A DNA stretch of 64,000 nucleotides from Chamaecrista fasciculata (Eukaryota > Streptophyta > Magnoliopsida > Fabales > Fabaceae): assembly GCA_003254925.1 (NCBI GenBank), contig QANZ01039282.1, positions 1 through 64,000 on the forward strand, read 5' to 3'. The position numbers and the translations under genes were made by a program. Numbering within the stretch: the stretch's first letter is position 1; the number at the start of each line of letters is the position of its first letter. Below the pieces are notes generated by a model. The model was not told the DNA's origin. It did not search any database and saw nothing but the letters and a program-made list of their open reading frames with translations. Below, piece after piece: positions 48,301-60,620 of the stretch.

Positions 48301-50332
48301 ATTTGTATGAGGGCTTTCCATATATTTCATATAGCTAGTTTGCTAAATAATTGCAGCAACTTTGTTTGATATGAGAGCCATTTATTTTTTATCTTTTCTT
48401 TATTCATTTATTTTTCTTGTGGGCACTATATATAGGGACCATCTGGGTTGGCATAATCAGTAGTTGAAGACTTTCTCTATAGAGGGACAAAATAATCTTT
48501 CAAATGTTGAATAAGTAATCACTCTATAATCATTGGATGGAAAATTTGATATTATTTAATAGATAATATTGAAAGTTCTTAGTACAAGAATATATGAATA
48601 CCACAAAGACCTAATATCTTTTTGAAGTTTTTGAATTCGCATTGTCTTTATTACTTTGCAAAAGTATTTTATGTGCTCCCAAAGTATAAGGTCAATTTTA
48701 GTCGTATTCTCAAAATTATTTTGAATTAAGTATATCCTTAATCTTTTCTTTTTGTCAATTGTAACCTCAATTTGAGAGTACAATTGACTCAAATATAAAA
48801 TATTAGAAGTACAATTGACTAAAGACAAACTTTAGAGGTATAACTGAAACTAAACTCGTACTTTGGAGATACCAAGAGTACTTTTACCTTATTACTTTAT
48901 TTTGCATTATCACATTGCATTATCACATGGTCTTCGGCACTAATGACTCCTCATTTAGCCAAAAACAAAAGCCCATCATTTAGCTTAATTATAAGAAAAA
49001 CCCCTCTGACTCGTTCAAATTTAGTCCTTATTTTTGAAAAAAAAAACATAATAATCATTACATACTTTACCCTTTAAGCTAGGTATATATAACTGAATAT
49101 AAAACAATCTTCGCCCTATACACTTTTACTTTAGAAACTGCAGTTTCTTCATATTTATTTCACTAGCAATAGACCTAATTAATTAAAAATATGTCATTAT
49201 ATATCTAGCACATTTATTCTAATTAAAGTCATCAAGCAAGTTCTAGCAACACAAACTACAGGAATTGAATTGTTTAGATTGAAAGAAAGTAGAATTCAAA
49301 AGGGTAACAATGTAGAAGCTGCTGCATGCATTAACAGTTAACACAAACTACATATATACTAAGGATTTATCATATGTTAAGTCTTCTGATTGGTTAGTAC
49401 GTAGAACATCTCATATCTTGAAATCTACGAAAATTCATTTTAGAGATAATTTTTAATATTTAAAAATTCACTTGACTAATAAAAAAAACCTTATCATGTG
49501 CTCCAAGGGCACATGTTAGAAGGACCCATATCTATACTATATTACATGTCTGAGGAGCCTTCTGATAGTGGGTCTTTAAAACTATATTCTAAAATTAATT
49601 ATTTTAAACATATTACATAAAATAAAAAATATATATAACAAATAAATACAACCCACGTTCGGCCACATTATCTAAATTAAAAAATATATATAAATAAAAC
49701 AAGACCCCCCACGTTTTTATACTCCTACCCCACGTCCATATTTTTTCTTGGCAATCCCCACGTCCATATTAAAGGTATAGATATTAATATGCTTTATTGA
49801 TGATTTTCTTTTAATTTTCTTTTTTTTTTAATTATAAAGAACTAGCAACAAATTAAAGCTATAGATATTAAAAATAATTTCTAATTATTTTATTATTTTA
49901 ATTTTTTATATAATTATAATTTTATATAAAATTAAATGTTAATTAAATATATTTGTTCAAAAATTTTTACTTAAATATTAATTGAAAATAAACTTTTTAT
50001 ACAATTTAACTTTAAATTTTTAAAAATTTAATATATTACGTGGTCTAAAGTACTAATTATGTGTGTGTGTGATGTGTTATATATATATATATACTTATAA
50101 ATGTGTCAGTGGGCCCACTTCCCTCACATCCAGTTTGGACTGAAGCCTGATCACACAGTAAAGAAGTCAGATGTGCGCCAGCAGGTTACTTATTATGCAC
50201 CCTCTTCTTGCATTTTGTTTCACAAAACACAATATTATTAATTAATAACTTTGAACTTTCATTTCTCTCTCTCACACTCTGTCTTTTCTTTCTTTGTGTT
50301 TTGTCCAGCAAGGAGAGGACGTTTGCATGTAA
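45379..50332 (+). CDS. YABBY transcription factor, probably FIL/YAB3 clade
   Basis: Plant-specific nuclear regulator that gives lateral organs abaxial identity. Exons 45379-45528, 45769-45912, 46000-46174, 47522-47570, 47867-47942, 50110-50184 and 50309-50332 give 230 residues. A Ser-rich N terminus is followed by a C2C2 zinc finger (Cys42, Cys45, Cys73, Cys76), a Ser/His/Pro-rich linker, and the HMG-like YABBY domain (about 157-205: [15 protein letters not shown], then [12 protein letters not shown]). The tail [18 protein letters not shown] resembles FIL/YAB3, but the protein stops soon after at CM. The zinc-finger loop is about seven residues longer than in the YABBY proteins I recall. Intron 3 has a foldback element and intron 5 a MITE. 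Confidence 0.92.
46198..46471. mobile_element. Foldback element in YABBY intron 3
   Basis: Ends GAGTAAACTAGCAATTTGG and complement, with 'tttggtccctgaaa' units in mirrored arms. Its ends match the elements at 17610 and 38746, so it is the same subfamily. It sits in a TA repeat, so the target duplication cannot be read. Confidence 0.75.
49361..49528. mobile_element. Small MITE, copy 3 (YABBY intron 5)
   Basis: Same element as 19994 and 33026, with 'cttgaaatctacgaaaattc' inside and GGGCACATGTTAGAAGGACC at the right end. The left tip is diverged. Directly after it, A|TCTATACTATATTA at 49530-49544 resembles a plant Helitron 5' end, but no partner 3' end was seen. Confidence 0.7.
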
Positions 50333-50456
50333 GAATGCCTTTTTTGTTTCACCTCCAATCACCAAGTGCGTTGCTGTTTCTAATTCCAATACCACATTCA
50401 GTTTCTACCACTGTCTTTTCATTCTATATATTAAATCAAGAGGTTTAAAGTTTTTT

Positions 50457-50463
<7 letters not shown>

Positions 50464-50501
<38 letters not shown>
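50464..50501 (+). repeat. (GA)n microsatellite
   Basis: About 19 uninterrupted AG units lie 130 bp beyond the YABBY stop, probably in the 3' UTR. Confidence 0.9.
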
Positions 50502-50504
<3 letters not shown>

Positions 50505-50509
50505 AAATC

Positions 50510-52522
50510 CTAATTAAGCCCATTAATTAGTAGCCTCTCTAGCTAGCTCTTGTATGTACCGTGATGTGTATAACTCAGTCATATATATACATATGAATGA
50601 GTCTATATGTTTAGTACTAATGGAATATCTTTCTCTATATGCATGTTGTTATTATATTAATTAGCAATTCATATATCTTTTATTAATTGTTTGTTGTGTG
50701 TTTAATTATTTGATCATTTGTGGTCATGTTTCCTTTGCTTATTTTGCAACTTTTCATGCTAACTAGCTATATATCCTTTATATAATAAGCTAAACTAAAG
50801 AAAATGATTTTTATATACAATATGTCTGCATGATATACTCGGTTTTTATTCCATATAGTAATCATGAGAATGAGATAGTTGTGTAAATAAGATTTTTATG
50901 TAAAATATGAATGAAAGATTCAATATATCCGCAAGAGACACAAGAGATATTGTTGCTTTAGCTGCCGAAAACGAAAACAGCAATGAAACTACAAACGGAT
51001 CGACAAGATCCGCACTTACTGGAGAGAATGCATGCATGACAATGGCCAAACCCCACATCCTCCACAATTATTTCAAATAATAATCAAACCATGAGGTTGT
51101 CATCTAACTAATTTCCAATTTACATAAATAACTCACTCGAAAAACTGAAAAACAATAATATCATTCAGGCTTCAGAGTGGCAATTTTAGATTTATCATCC
51201 CATACCGCTCTATATCTTTTGTGTATTTGGTGTTAGTTTATGCATGCTTTTAACACAAGTACAAGAAAAATTGATTTTATATCTATAGGAATATTCAAAC
51301 GTACTTCAAACATTTTAGATCAAAAAGAAATCAGACCATAAATATAAGAGCAATTTGAACATTCGACCCAAAAGAAAAAGATTGATTTTCAAGTTACTAC
51401 AAAGAAAATGTCAAATGTTTAATTTAAATTAAACATCTTTGACCAAAATTAAATTAAGTTCATCGATATAAGAGTGACAAGACCAATTCAAACATTCAAT
51501 AAAGAAAAAACTAATTTTCAAGTTACTCTAAGAAAATGTCTAAAAATTGGTGCATAAAATCTTAATTTGTTGTCAATTGTCCTCTATAGGAGTATAGATC
51601 TATCAATTTGAATATCTTTATATATATACATGTTTTTTTAGTCATTTTTTTAAAACATTCAGAGATCAAACAACTTCAAATGGGCCAAAGAAATAAATGT
51701 AGAAACTAACAATCAAATTGGTGATATAAGTTTGGGCCTGCTTGGCAAAAGCTACTTTTGTCTGTTTTGTTTGAGAGGTAACTAATTCAAAAAATAAAAA
51801 CTAGCCACTATTAGTGCTTGCTTAACGGTAGTAGGCTAGTAGCCCCTCCTCTTTCATTTTAATTTCTGCTAGTTTTTTTTCTTCTCATTCTTTCTATGGA
51901 GGTTTTTCTTCCATTAAGGAAGTTTTGCCTCTTTCTTAAGAAAATGTTTCCTCCTCTTCTATGGAGATTATGTCATAAAACAAGATATTTTAAAGTAATA
52001 CAACATTCAGATCTATACCGAAATTCAACTTTGAAGAAAAGAAAAAATTTGAAAAAATTTCTCACCGAAGGAGAAAAGGTGTGTATTGCATCCTTTTATA
52101 TTTTTATGTTTCTTTTCTTTATCTATATGAAAGTGTGAATCTTTAGAAACTGTTGTATGTATAATATGCTCTTGTATAGGGCCACGGCAGTATCTGAAGT
52201 TTTAGTCATAGGATGATATTGTATATTCAGATACACATATCCTGTGTCTAAGTTCTAATACTGAATTAAAACGCTTTGACTAAGGAGCTCTGCTGGCCCA
52301 GTCCAATTCACAAATGAAATACAAGCCCTCAAGTTGCAACTAAAATAAACACTATTATGTGAACTACAAAAAAGAGGAAAAATTAACAAGAGCTCTCCAG
52401 GAATTTTTTAGATTTACATTGAAAGGTGGGAAAACGAAGGACGCACACCATGAGGGAGCTGGTGTTTTCATTTTATTCTGTGAAGAAAACAAAAGATGTT
52501 ATAAGGGACAAACAGATTCAAT
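50510..52522. other. Intergenic DNA between convergent YABBY and transaldolase genes
   Basis: No gene was seen; it contains the 3' ends of both neighbours. Frames at 50846, 51896 and 52359 have no family resemblance. Confidence 0.45.
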
Positions 52523-55500
52523 TCATACATTTGGGGGAGGCCAAATCTTCCCAAATAACTCTTCCACTCGTTTCGCTTGATCGGCATTACTGTCCAATCC
52601 AGCAGCCAGAAGCTGCACAGCTGCTGGCCCCATAGCTGAAGCAAGGCTCATTTGATCCCACTTAACAAGCTAAACATAAATGGAAATATGTTAGCAAAGA
52701 AAAAAGTCTATTTAAACCAACTCATCATCTCTTAATTTCAAGTCCAGGGTAGCTACAATCCATACATAAAATCAGAGGGTACATTAAAAAGAGGTCATCA
52801 ATTATGAAGTAAAATCTTAACAAGCAAATCTTCCAGTATATCGAGAGAATGCAATTTCCATACCGATAAAGTGATCAAGCAAAAAATAACATAAAAATCA
52901 AAAATACCTATAGAGTGTGAAGAACTTGTTTTTACAAAATATAAACTTCAAACAATCACCAATATATATATATATATATCGCTTTATATGTTTATTTTTA
53001 AGGTAGTTATCAAATACCACTGCATGTGTTTGCTTATGCTTACACTGACGGTCCCAAACCCGTTAAAAGAGGAGGGTTGTGTTAGGCAAGCGACAGCCAA
53101 CGTAAAACATTTGTTGTGTCTCTCGTATGGATCAACGTCAGTTGTTCCATATAGCCGACCCCACCTAGTGGGATAAGGCTTTGGTGGTATGGTATCAAAT
53201 ACCACCAATGATAATTTGTCTCTACCAACAGGATAAAATAGACTAATAGAGCACATTTTGGCCCATCCGTTTCTTCTACAAGAGGGAAAAAGAAAAACTC
53301 AAGAACCAATAACAAGGTTTGGCAATGCATAGTCTCGTTCATATCAATCACAGAGGGATACTCCATAGCAACTGAGCTTTGTGTTCTACTAATAGCTGTC
53401 ATAAAATCTGACTAAGTACCCAAATCTAGATCATTGGAGTAAAATAAAAACATGCTGCATGCAGTTTAAATTGCTATTGATGTATCATTTATGTTCTTGC
53501 AACTTGAAAGGAGGGGTAGACATAATGGTACTAAATACCAACCCAAATTTTCTGTTTGAAATCAGTGATTCCAAGCTTATAAATAAGTGAACTGAAATTT
53601 GGAACTAAAAACCATACCTCTTCATCACTGAACGAGTGGCTGGCAGCAGACTGAGGGGACAGCCTTCTAACAAACGAGTACTTTTCATCAGGTGTAGTAA
53701 CAGATTCTTTAAGAGACTGCAATACCTTCAACGGTGCTATGATATAGTCAACCCTATTAAAGGAGCAACAAAAAGCCATAAATTTTATATTTATTTTCTA
53801 AAAATCAAACTTGTATACACTTTTAAATCAGCTATTACAGTAGGAAGTATTTGAATACCCCAGAAGACTCAATAAGTCCTGCTTGTTGCGAACCGCTGCC
53901 GCCATCAACTTTGACTTATGTCCATATTTGTGTATATAATTGTAAGCTTTACTCACCTGCAATAACAATAATAATCCCCAAGAGGTAGATCATTACTATA
54001 TTTAGTGTACGCAATAATCACCTGAGTTTCTGTAGATGTCATTTTACAGAAATAGATATAACTACTAAGCATATCAGGAATTTTGCTTGACTGACCAATG
54101 CCAAACCAGGGTCCTCCCCTCTTCTTTGAGCAGCTTCTATCTCTGGGTCTCCTGAATGATTGCGTGCCCAGTCCTGAGACATCACATTTTTAAAAGGATG
54201 GCTAAATGAAGATTTTTAACATTGTTCTATTTCACTAGAGGTAGAAATTACCCTAAGACGGCCAACAAAAACTTGGATAACGGAAGCACCAGCTTGGGCT
54301 GCAGCAGCAGCTTGAGCAAAGCTGAAAAAAAAGGAATTTATGAAATCATTAGAAGTGTTGGTTTGCTTGGCTCAACTTGGAAAGCCTATTGGATAAGAGA
54401 TACTAACTTAAAGCTTTGAAAAGGAACCAGACAAAAGTTCCCACATCAACACTCAACCTGTGATTGTTATCAAAGCAGATGCTTCCTTTTTTTTACTTCC
54501 TTCTAGTACAATCAAAAGCAAGAAAACCATAAAATTTCAAATTTGTTAGACCTCCTACTTATGAAAGGACAAGTGAGGTAAAAGAGGCAGAGCAGCCCAT
54601 GACTAAAATTGGGCTTGAACCCAATTGAAACCAAGCCAAGGTATATGGTACTGAAAAGAGGAGGACTGAGCTGGATACGAGGGAGAGCTAGAACAACAAC
54701 AACAATTAAAGCCTTTTCTCACTAAGTACGGTCAACTATATGAATCAACTAACTGATATAAAAAAAAAATATGAATCAACTAACGCCAACATGTTCTATC
54801 TTTGCACATGTCCATAGTTAGGCTATTAATGGATAAATCTTTCTGTATAGTTTTTCCAATAATTTTCATTGGTCTTCCCCTTCCTCATATTATTGAGGTT
54901 TTTGAGGTTTAGGCAAGGAAAAATCAGGGAAATGGTTTGGGAGTCTAGCATCTTGAAAGCTAGGCACCTTATGTTTTAATTGTCTTTGTGAGGTGTTTAG
55001 GTATTTTTAGTGTTTAAGTAAAGGCACGGATTTCAATACTTTCAGGTGTTTGGTATGGCAATTTGAGCTATGTAAAGTGGATTACAATGTAAAGACATTT
55101 ACATTACGTAGGCCATTTTTCTTTACTCACATTTCTGATGTAATCCAAGTAGGAAATTATGGTAGAAATCCTAATTTGCCCCTCTCAATCCCATACCATC
55201 TTCTTCCCCTGACGGTGGCAGCGGCGGCGAGGGCGGTGGCGGCCACCGTGGACGGCGCATCCGACCACTGCGGACGGCGGTGTATGGCGGCGGCGGCGGT
55301 GGCCTTGTGGTGATTGTGGGAGGGGCATTTTTGTCATTTTCTTTCTATATCTATTTTACTTTCCCTCCCATACCTTTTTATACCAAACACTTTAAAATTT
55401 TTACCTACTTTACATTCCCTCAACTACTTTCCTTTCCCTCATCATTTTACATTGTAAAACACTTTTCTTTTCTTCACCAATTTGCTACCAAACGGACCCT

Positions 55501-58473
55501 TAAAGTGCATTATCCTAAACTGAACGAACCATTAGATTACCAGTCCATACAAAAGAAGTCGTGATACTAATAGTAACATACAATTACTTCAAAGCAGCAT
55601 GCTCTCCCAGAGCATTTTTAACCCCACCCCTGAAAGCTATGAGAAGGAAAAACATCCAGTTCGCTAAACAAATGGTACAACAAGAAAATATGACACAGGT
55701 AGGTTAGTATACCTGGTCATCCTGGTCTTTTGAGATTGATATACCTATTTTTTTATTTCTGGCTTTTACTATAGTGCTTTGTTTCCATTTACAACTTCTA
55801 GGTGCCCTTTTACAGGGACCAATTCCTTCCATCTAAGAAGATTGGGATTTGGAATAAAGAAAAAATTATTCTCCCTATCAGTGTGAGTTCACAGACAGAA
55901 TGAGTACATGAAGATGTTATACAAACTAAATTGTGTGGTTATCATCAATTTACAGATATCATAGGTAAAGGGGGATTGTAGCTCTTGATACAATTAAACA
56001 GCCAAAGGGTGGCAGCCACCCTCCGCCATGGGGGTTAGTTATCTACCAACGTCCAGGTAAATAGGAGGAACCACAAAAGCTGCACATGTGTACTCCTTTA
56101 TGAGGGAGGGGGAGGAAGAATTTTATATTTCAGGGGGTCTACACACAGAGGAAAGCTTCAAGCACAAGAATCAATAATTGAAAATACAAAGTAAGAAAAC
56201 AAAAATAAAGCTGTCCTTTGGAAGAGTGAACATAAGCATCCAAAGAGGAACTTTGGTAAATACAGTTCACAGGAAGTAATATTTTTCTCAAATAAAGCAT
56301 GCTTCTCCATTTAGAATAAAAATGTATACCATCATTTATTTCCTCATATAATAAATGAAATATACTGATACAAGGTAATCAAGACTGAGGGACGGACAAG
56401 AAAGATTGTATTGAGGATTGTAAAATTCTATTATTTTTTATAAAATAAACAAAAATATACAATATAAACTTCTTACAACCATAAAATAACACAACTCACC
56501 ATACTTCCATACAAAAGGTCATATGCCATTGAAAAAAATAGCATTAAAATAATTTCCATAAAACACTTCTTTTCATTGTTATGTAGTGTGATATTTAAGT
56601 TTGTTAAAACAGGTAGGTTTCCATGATAGAAGGATGCAATATATAGGACTGGACATATAAGGTCAAGATCCTAAGGCAATCCTGGTATATTTGATGGGTA
56701 GTAGGACCATGAAATTTTAAGACTGATCAAAACCAAGTTGAAATACCTGTAAACAAAAGTCAAATGTGTCTGTATGCCCTCAGATTCCAGCAACTTTGCA
56801 GCCTCTATTCCCTAAAAATAAATAAACAAATAGGCCATAAATCCAGTAGCACATAAAGTGTCATCAGTATGAGGCTATCATAAGATAATTCAATTTGCTT
56901 TATTACTCACTTGCCAAGTTGAAGGAATTTTAAACAACAGACGTTGCGGAGGAACATTAATATCATTGTATAACTTCAGCAGGTCATGAACCTGCAAAAT
57001 TTGATAACCAGTAGCGTCAAATTGCATCTTGACACAAGACACTAGATTATTTAAAGGTGCGATTCTCTAACTCTGTTGAGCACTGAGAAGTGATCAAATG
57101 TATGACTTGTTTTCGTCACCTAAGCCGATCATGGGTCATTCACTATGAAAAACTTGTGTTTACTAAATACTATAGCACTTAGACTAGCATAGGGCTGCCA
57201 TCTTGCAGTAAACTTTGTAAATCTGTTTTAGAAGAGTTTGGATATGGCATCACAGAAAGAATGCATTGAATCCCCAACAGTTTCAAAATTGTAAATATCA
57301 TGTACAAGAAGCAGAGCAATCATATATTTCTCCGAATAATTGTTCCTCCTTAAAACACTGATAGAGGAGCATATGCATTTGTATTGAAATACGGTCAACC
57401 AAATACCTTCCTGATAATGCCATGTGTGTCATAAGCAAGGCGTGCATCCACTTCAGTTGACACACGACCAGGGACTAGCTTTGCCAAATCGCCACCGACG
57501 TTCACTAAAGCCTACAATTACAAAACCAAATCCATAAGACAATGATCATGTGATTTTCAAGTGATTATTAGATCAAGAATCATAAAAATTGATTAAAAAA
57601 TAAACAGTGGCAAGTGAGCAACTATGACAAAAAAAAAATACCTTGTTGGAAAAACAAGAAAATCTTTTGTCAGATTTTTCAAGCCCGATACACTCGGCAT
57701 CTGCCAAGGCCATATCCACAGCATTCTGCAAGAAAGACGATGCAATCAATCGAACCGAAGAGCAGCAGTAACATTCTTAAATTTGACCAGTGTTTGAAGA
57801 TGAAAGGCTGACCCTAAATATTGTGTCTGGAAGGCCACATATACCCAAGAGAAGCGATGAGCTGACAGTAGCAGCAGTTGGAGGAAACCTTCATGTGAAT
57901 TCATCAGCGAAAAACAGCAACAAATTAAACACAGTCGTTCAAATGAATATTCATCTGAAATCAAATTCATCAGTCATCAACAAAGAAGAATAATAAAGGA
58001 AAGGAAGAGGAAACAAAATGCTACTTCTCAAAATCATCAAAAATGACAGTGTCTGGAACGATCTCGCTGAAGGCCGACACAGCATCCAATTCAGTAATCA
58101 AACCTAAAAGTGAAAGCGAAAATCGTTTGGTATACATATTATGCGAGATTCCACAACAAAGAGCGAGAGAGAGAGAAAGAGATTAGTAAGTAATACCAGT
58201 GTCGAGAGAGGAAGAGGATCCAGCGGAAGCACGAATTTGAGGGAAGGATCTGAGAGATTTGAAGAGTAGAGAGGGAGGTGTGGAAGTGGCCGAAAACCTC
58301 GATCTTCGCTGATGTTAGTTAATTCCAAGAATTAAATGTGACTGTGAGAATGAGCTTAACGATTAAGGAATGAGAAATGCATAGATTGATTGAAGGAGTG
58401 TACAAAATACCTGAATGCATGATGAAGAAGATGCAAGAGAAGCAGAAGGCGGAGTCTGCAAGGTGAGCGACAT
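52523..58473 (-). CDS. Plastid transaldolase
   Basis: Moves a three-carbon dihydroxyacetone unit between sugar phosphates in the non-oxidative pentose phosphate pathway. Thirteen exons in coding order: 58473-58411, 58308-58197, 58103-58025, 57888-57813, 57725-57642, 57511-57407, 56991-56911, 56811-56747, 54321-54252, 54173-54096, 53956-53859, 53753-53618, 52669-52523; 397 residues. Residues 1-55 are Ser/Arg-rich without acids, a chloroplast transit peptide. Lys194 in [11 protein letters not shown] is the expected Schiff-base lysine. Other family blocks are [36 protein letters not shown] and [17 protein letters not shown]. It ends at WPPPNV. Intron 8 (2.4 kb) holds a MITE and a SINE-like repeat. 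It seems nearer the shorter of the two Arabidopsis paralogues, from memory. Confidence 0.94.
53043..53195 (-). repeat. SINE-like dispersed repeat fragment in transaldolase intron 12
   Basis: On the minus strand it reads AAAGCCTTATCCCACTAGG then 'tggggtcggctatatgg', the same core as at 36254 and 54691. The adjoining 'gtcccaaacccgttaaaag' and 'agccaacgtaaaac' phrases occur in plant dispersed repeats as I recall. Boundaries are not clear. Confidence 0.45.
54691..54870 (+). repeat. SINE-like dispersed repeat in transaldolase intron 8
   Basis: An (AAC)n tract leads into AAAGCCTTTTCTCACTAAG, 'ggtcaactatatgaatcaac' and 'tctatctttgcacatgtcc', matching 36254-36395. A 20-bp piece containing 'atgaatcaactaac' is locally duplicated. 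Confidence 0.5.
54990..55500. mobile_element. MITE with a GC-rich core, copy 2 (transaldolase intron 8)
   Basis: Reverse-complement homologue of 34395-34879: it shares 'caggtgtttggtatggcaat', the 'catttctgatgtaatccaag' phrase, the GC-rich core (55210-55310) and the end ACCAAACGGACCCT. The left tip is eroded. Confidence 0.7.
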
Positions 58474-59100
58474 TTTTGGGATAATTGTACTGATAACAGA
58501 GAGTGGAAAACGGTTTTATAATCAACAGCTTTTAAATATGCCAAGCAATACCATCATCCATTTCTAATTATATATACCCATGCCTATTCAAGATTTCTTT
58601 TTTTGTTGCTACCATCTTTCATCTTTAACAAAAGTATTTAATTAAGAAAAAAGTACGACAGATAATTTTTGTAAAAAAATATTATAGAAACTTTGGTTTC
58701 TAAGTATGCGATTGAATCCTATTTGATATGTTTGTGCCATCTTTAATTCGATATGTTCGAGGCTGCGTATCACTCTATCCAGAACAAGTCTTTTTCAACT
58801 TCATCTTCACAAATTTGACTATACATGGACGCAAGAAAAGCCCAAAGGCATAAATCTGAAGCCAAACTTTTTCTTTGTGGTTAAGTGGATACTAATTGTT
58901 TGGTTATACTTAAAAATAAAAGTACCGTATAAACAAATTAATTTTAAAAAAAAAAGTCGAAATATGTAGTTTAGTTTCTAAAACATAGCAATCATCAATA
59001 ATTTAAGCTTGGATCAAAATTTAGGGACAAAAAAAATGCAAAGTCGTACAAATTCAATACAACTAAAAATTAGAAAATAATTCCAACTCAAGGACTAAAT
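58474..59100. promoter_or_regulatory. Upstream region of the transaldolase gene
   Basis: No gene was seen. It should contain the minus-strand promoter and 5' leader, but I identified no specific element. Confidence 0.35.
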
Positions 59101-59109
59101 AGTTAACAA

Positions 59110-60200
59110 TTGTTATATTTTAAAGATCAAATCATGTATTTCAATTATTTAATGATTGATGTTTTGGCTAAGAAGTCATCCTTCATTTTGCATTCTGATG
59201 TTAGGGACTACATTAGAACTATCCATATCAAAATTAGTTCTGGTAGAAAGGATAGAAACTCTTGGAAGTACACTTTCTCTGGGAAGTTTAGTTTAAAGTC
59301 TGCATACAAGCCTCTTGCTACAAATTTTAACTATGTTTCAAATGACAACAACATCAAGAACATGTCCTCGTTTGGAAAACTCACTGCCATGTGAGAATTC
59401 AATTCCATCTCTGGAGAATTCTCAATGATGGTTTAGCTTGCAATCAAAAGTTGTTTGATAAAGGCATTGTTGCATTCTCTAACTGTGTTGGTGAATTCTC
59501 AATGATGGAACACATTTTCAAAACTTGCTCCATGACTAATCTTATTTGGGGCAGATTCAATTGTTTCAGTCAAACAGTTGATGATGGTGATTTCTACAAG
59601 TGGTTAAGGTTTAATGCAGCTAATAATGTTTTGACTTCTCTTAATATCCCTCATGGAACTTTGTTTTTATACTTCATGAATTGTGTGTGGAGAATTAGGA
59701 ATCTCAAAATTTTTAATCTTTCACCTTTCACCACTGTTTTGCTTCTGATTTGGCTATTTCTAGAGCTTCTGAGTTTCATTTTCTTTTACATTCATGGGGC
59801 ATGGAAACAGTTTTACTGCTGAACTGTGGGGGTTTTACTATGGTCTTTGTGCTGCTCTAGAGAAAAACTGTGTTAACTTGATTGTCAACTCTGATAATCT
59901 AAACTTGGTTAACTATTTCAACTGCCATGCCAACCTATCTGATCATCATTTGGCTGCTCTTTTTGACTCTTGCAGAGCAACAATATCTATGTTTAACCAG
60001 ATCAAGATATGCCATACATACAGGGAAGCAAATACTTGTGCTAATGTTTTGGCTAAGAATGCTATTTTGAAGAGGCATCCCTTCATTTTGTTTGGCCCCT
60101 TTTTTGTATCTTTCATTCAGTGTTGATGCTTTTGGGACTGTATTTCCCCGGAAAGTAGGAGTTGGTTAATTTGTATTTGAAACTTGGTTTATTGACTAAT
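59110..60200 (+). pseudogene. 3' fragment of a LINE-type retrotransposon (zf-RVT and RNase H-like)
   Basis: Three overlapping frames (59110, 59391 and 59794) together show the C-terminal part of a plant non-LTR polyprotein. A zinc-binding reverse-transcriptase tail has FSLKSAY and 'FHLWRILNDGLACNQKL ... CxxxxxMxEHIFKTC'-like spacing. An RNase H-like domain follows with TAELWGFYYGLCAAL, VNSDNLNLVNYF and CHTYREANTCANVLAK. Frame changes near 59395 and 59790 break it, and the reverse transcriptase itself is missing. 5' truncation is usual for LINE insertions. It lies between the transaldolase promoter and the TPP 3' end. Confidence 0.8.
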
Positions 60201-60620
60201 ATATATTTAGGAATTCATTAGCAAGTTTTCTATCTTGGTTTTCTTTTGGTAACATTTTTTTGGTTATAAGCTATAGACTCTTTTTTAAGCTTGACATATA
60301 TTGGGCCTACCCTTGATAACCCAGCAACCTTTCAACAATTCCTAGTGATTTGACGACTTCCCCCTTACAAGATGATTAGAGAATACTTTTTGTTAAAAAG
60401 AAAAAGGCTAAACCAACAAAAACAGAAACAAGTAAATATGTGAACAGACCCAAAAAAATCCTAGAAAAAAGATTAAAATTTTGTTGATATTTGAGAACAA
60501 TAAGCCTCTGACCAAAAACGCCCAGTAATTTCCAGGGAAACAAAAGCCCTCACAAAATTGAACCAAGAATAATGTTATAAAAATCAATGGGTTTGGTATG
60601 AACAATATGGCGATCCGGCC

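Noticed and set aside
55050-55564. Frames of 87 and 94 codons as genes in transaldolase intron 8
   Set aside because: They are the second copy of the same MITE, inside an intron on the other strand.
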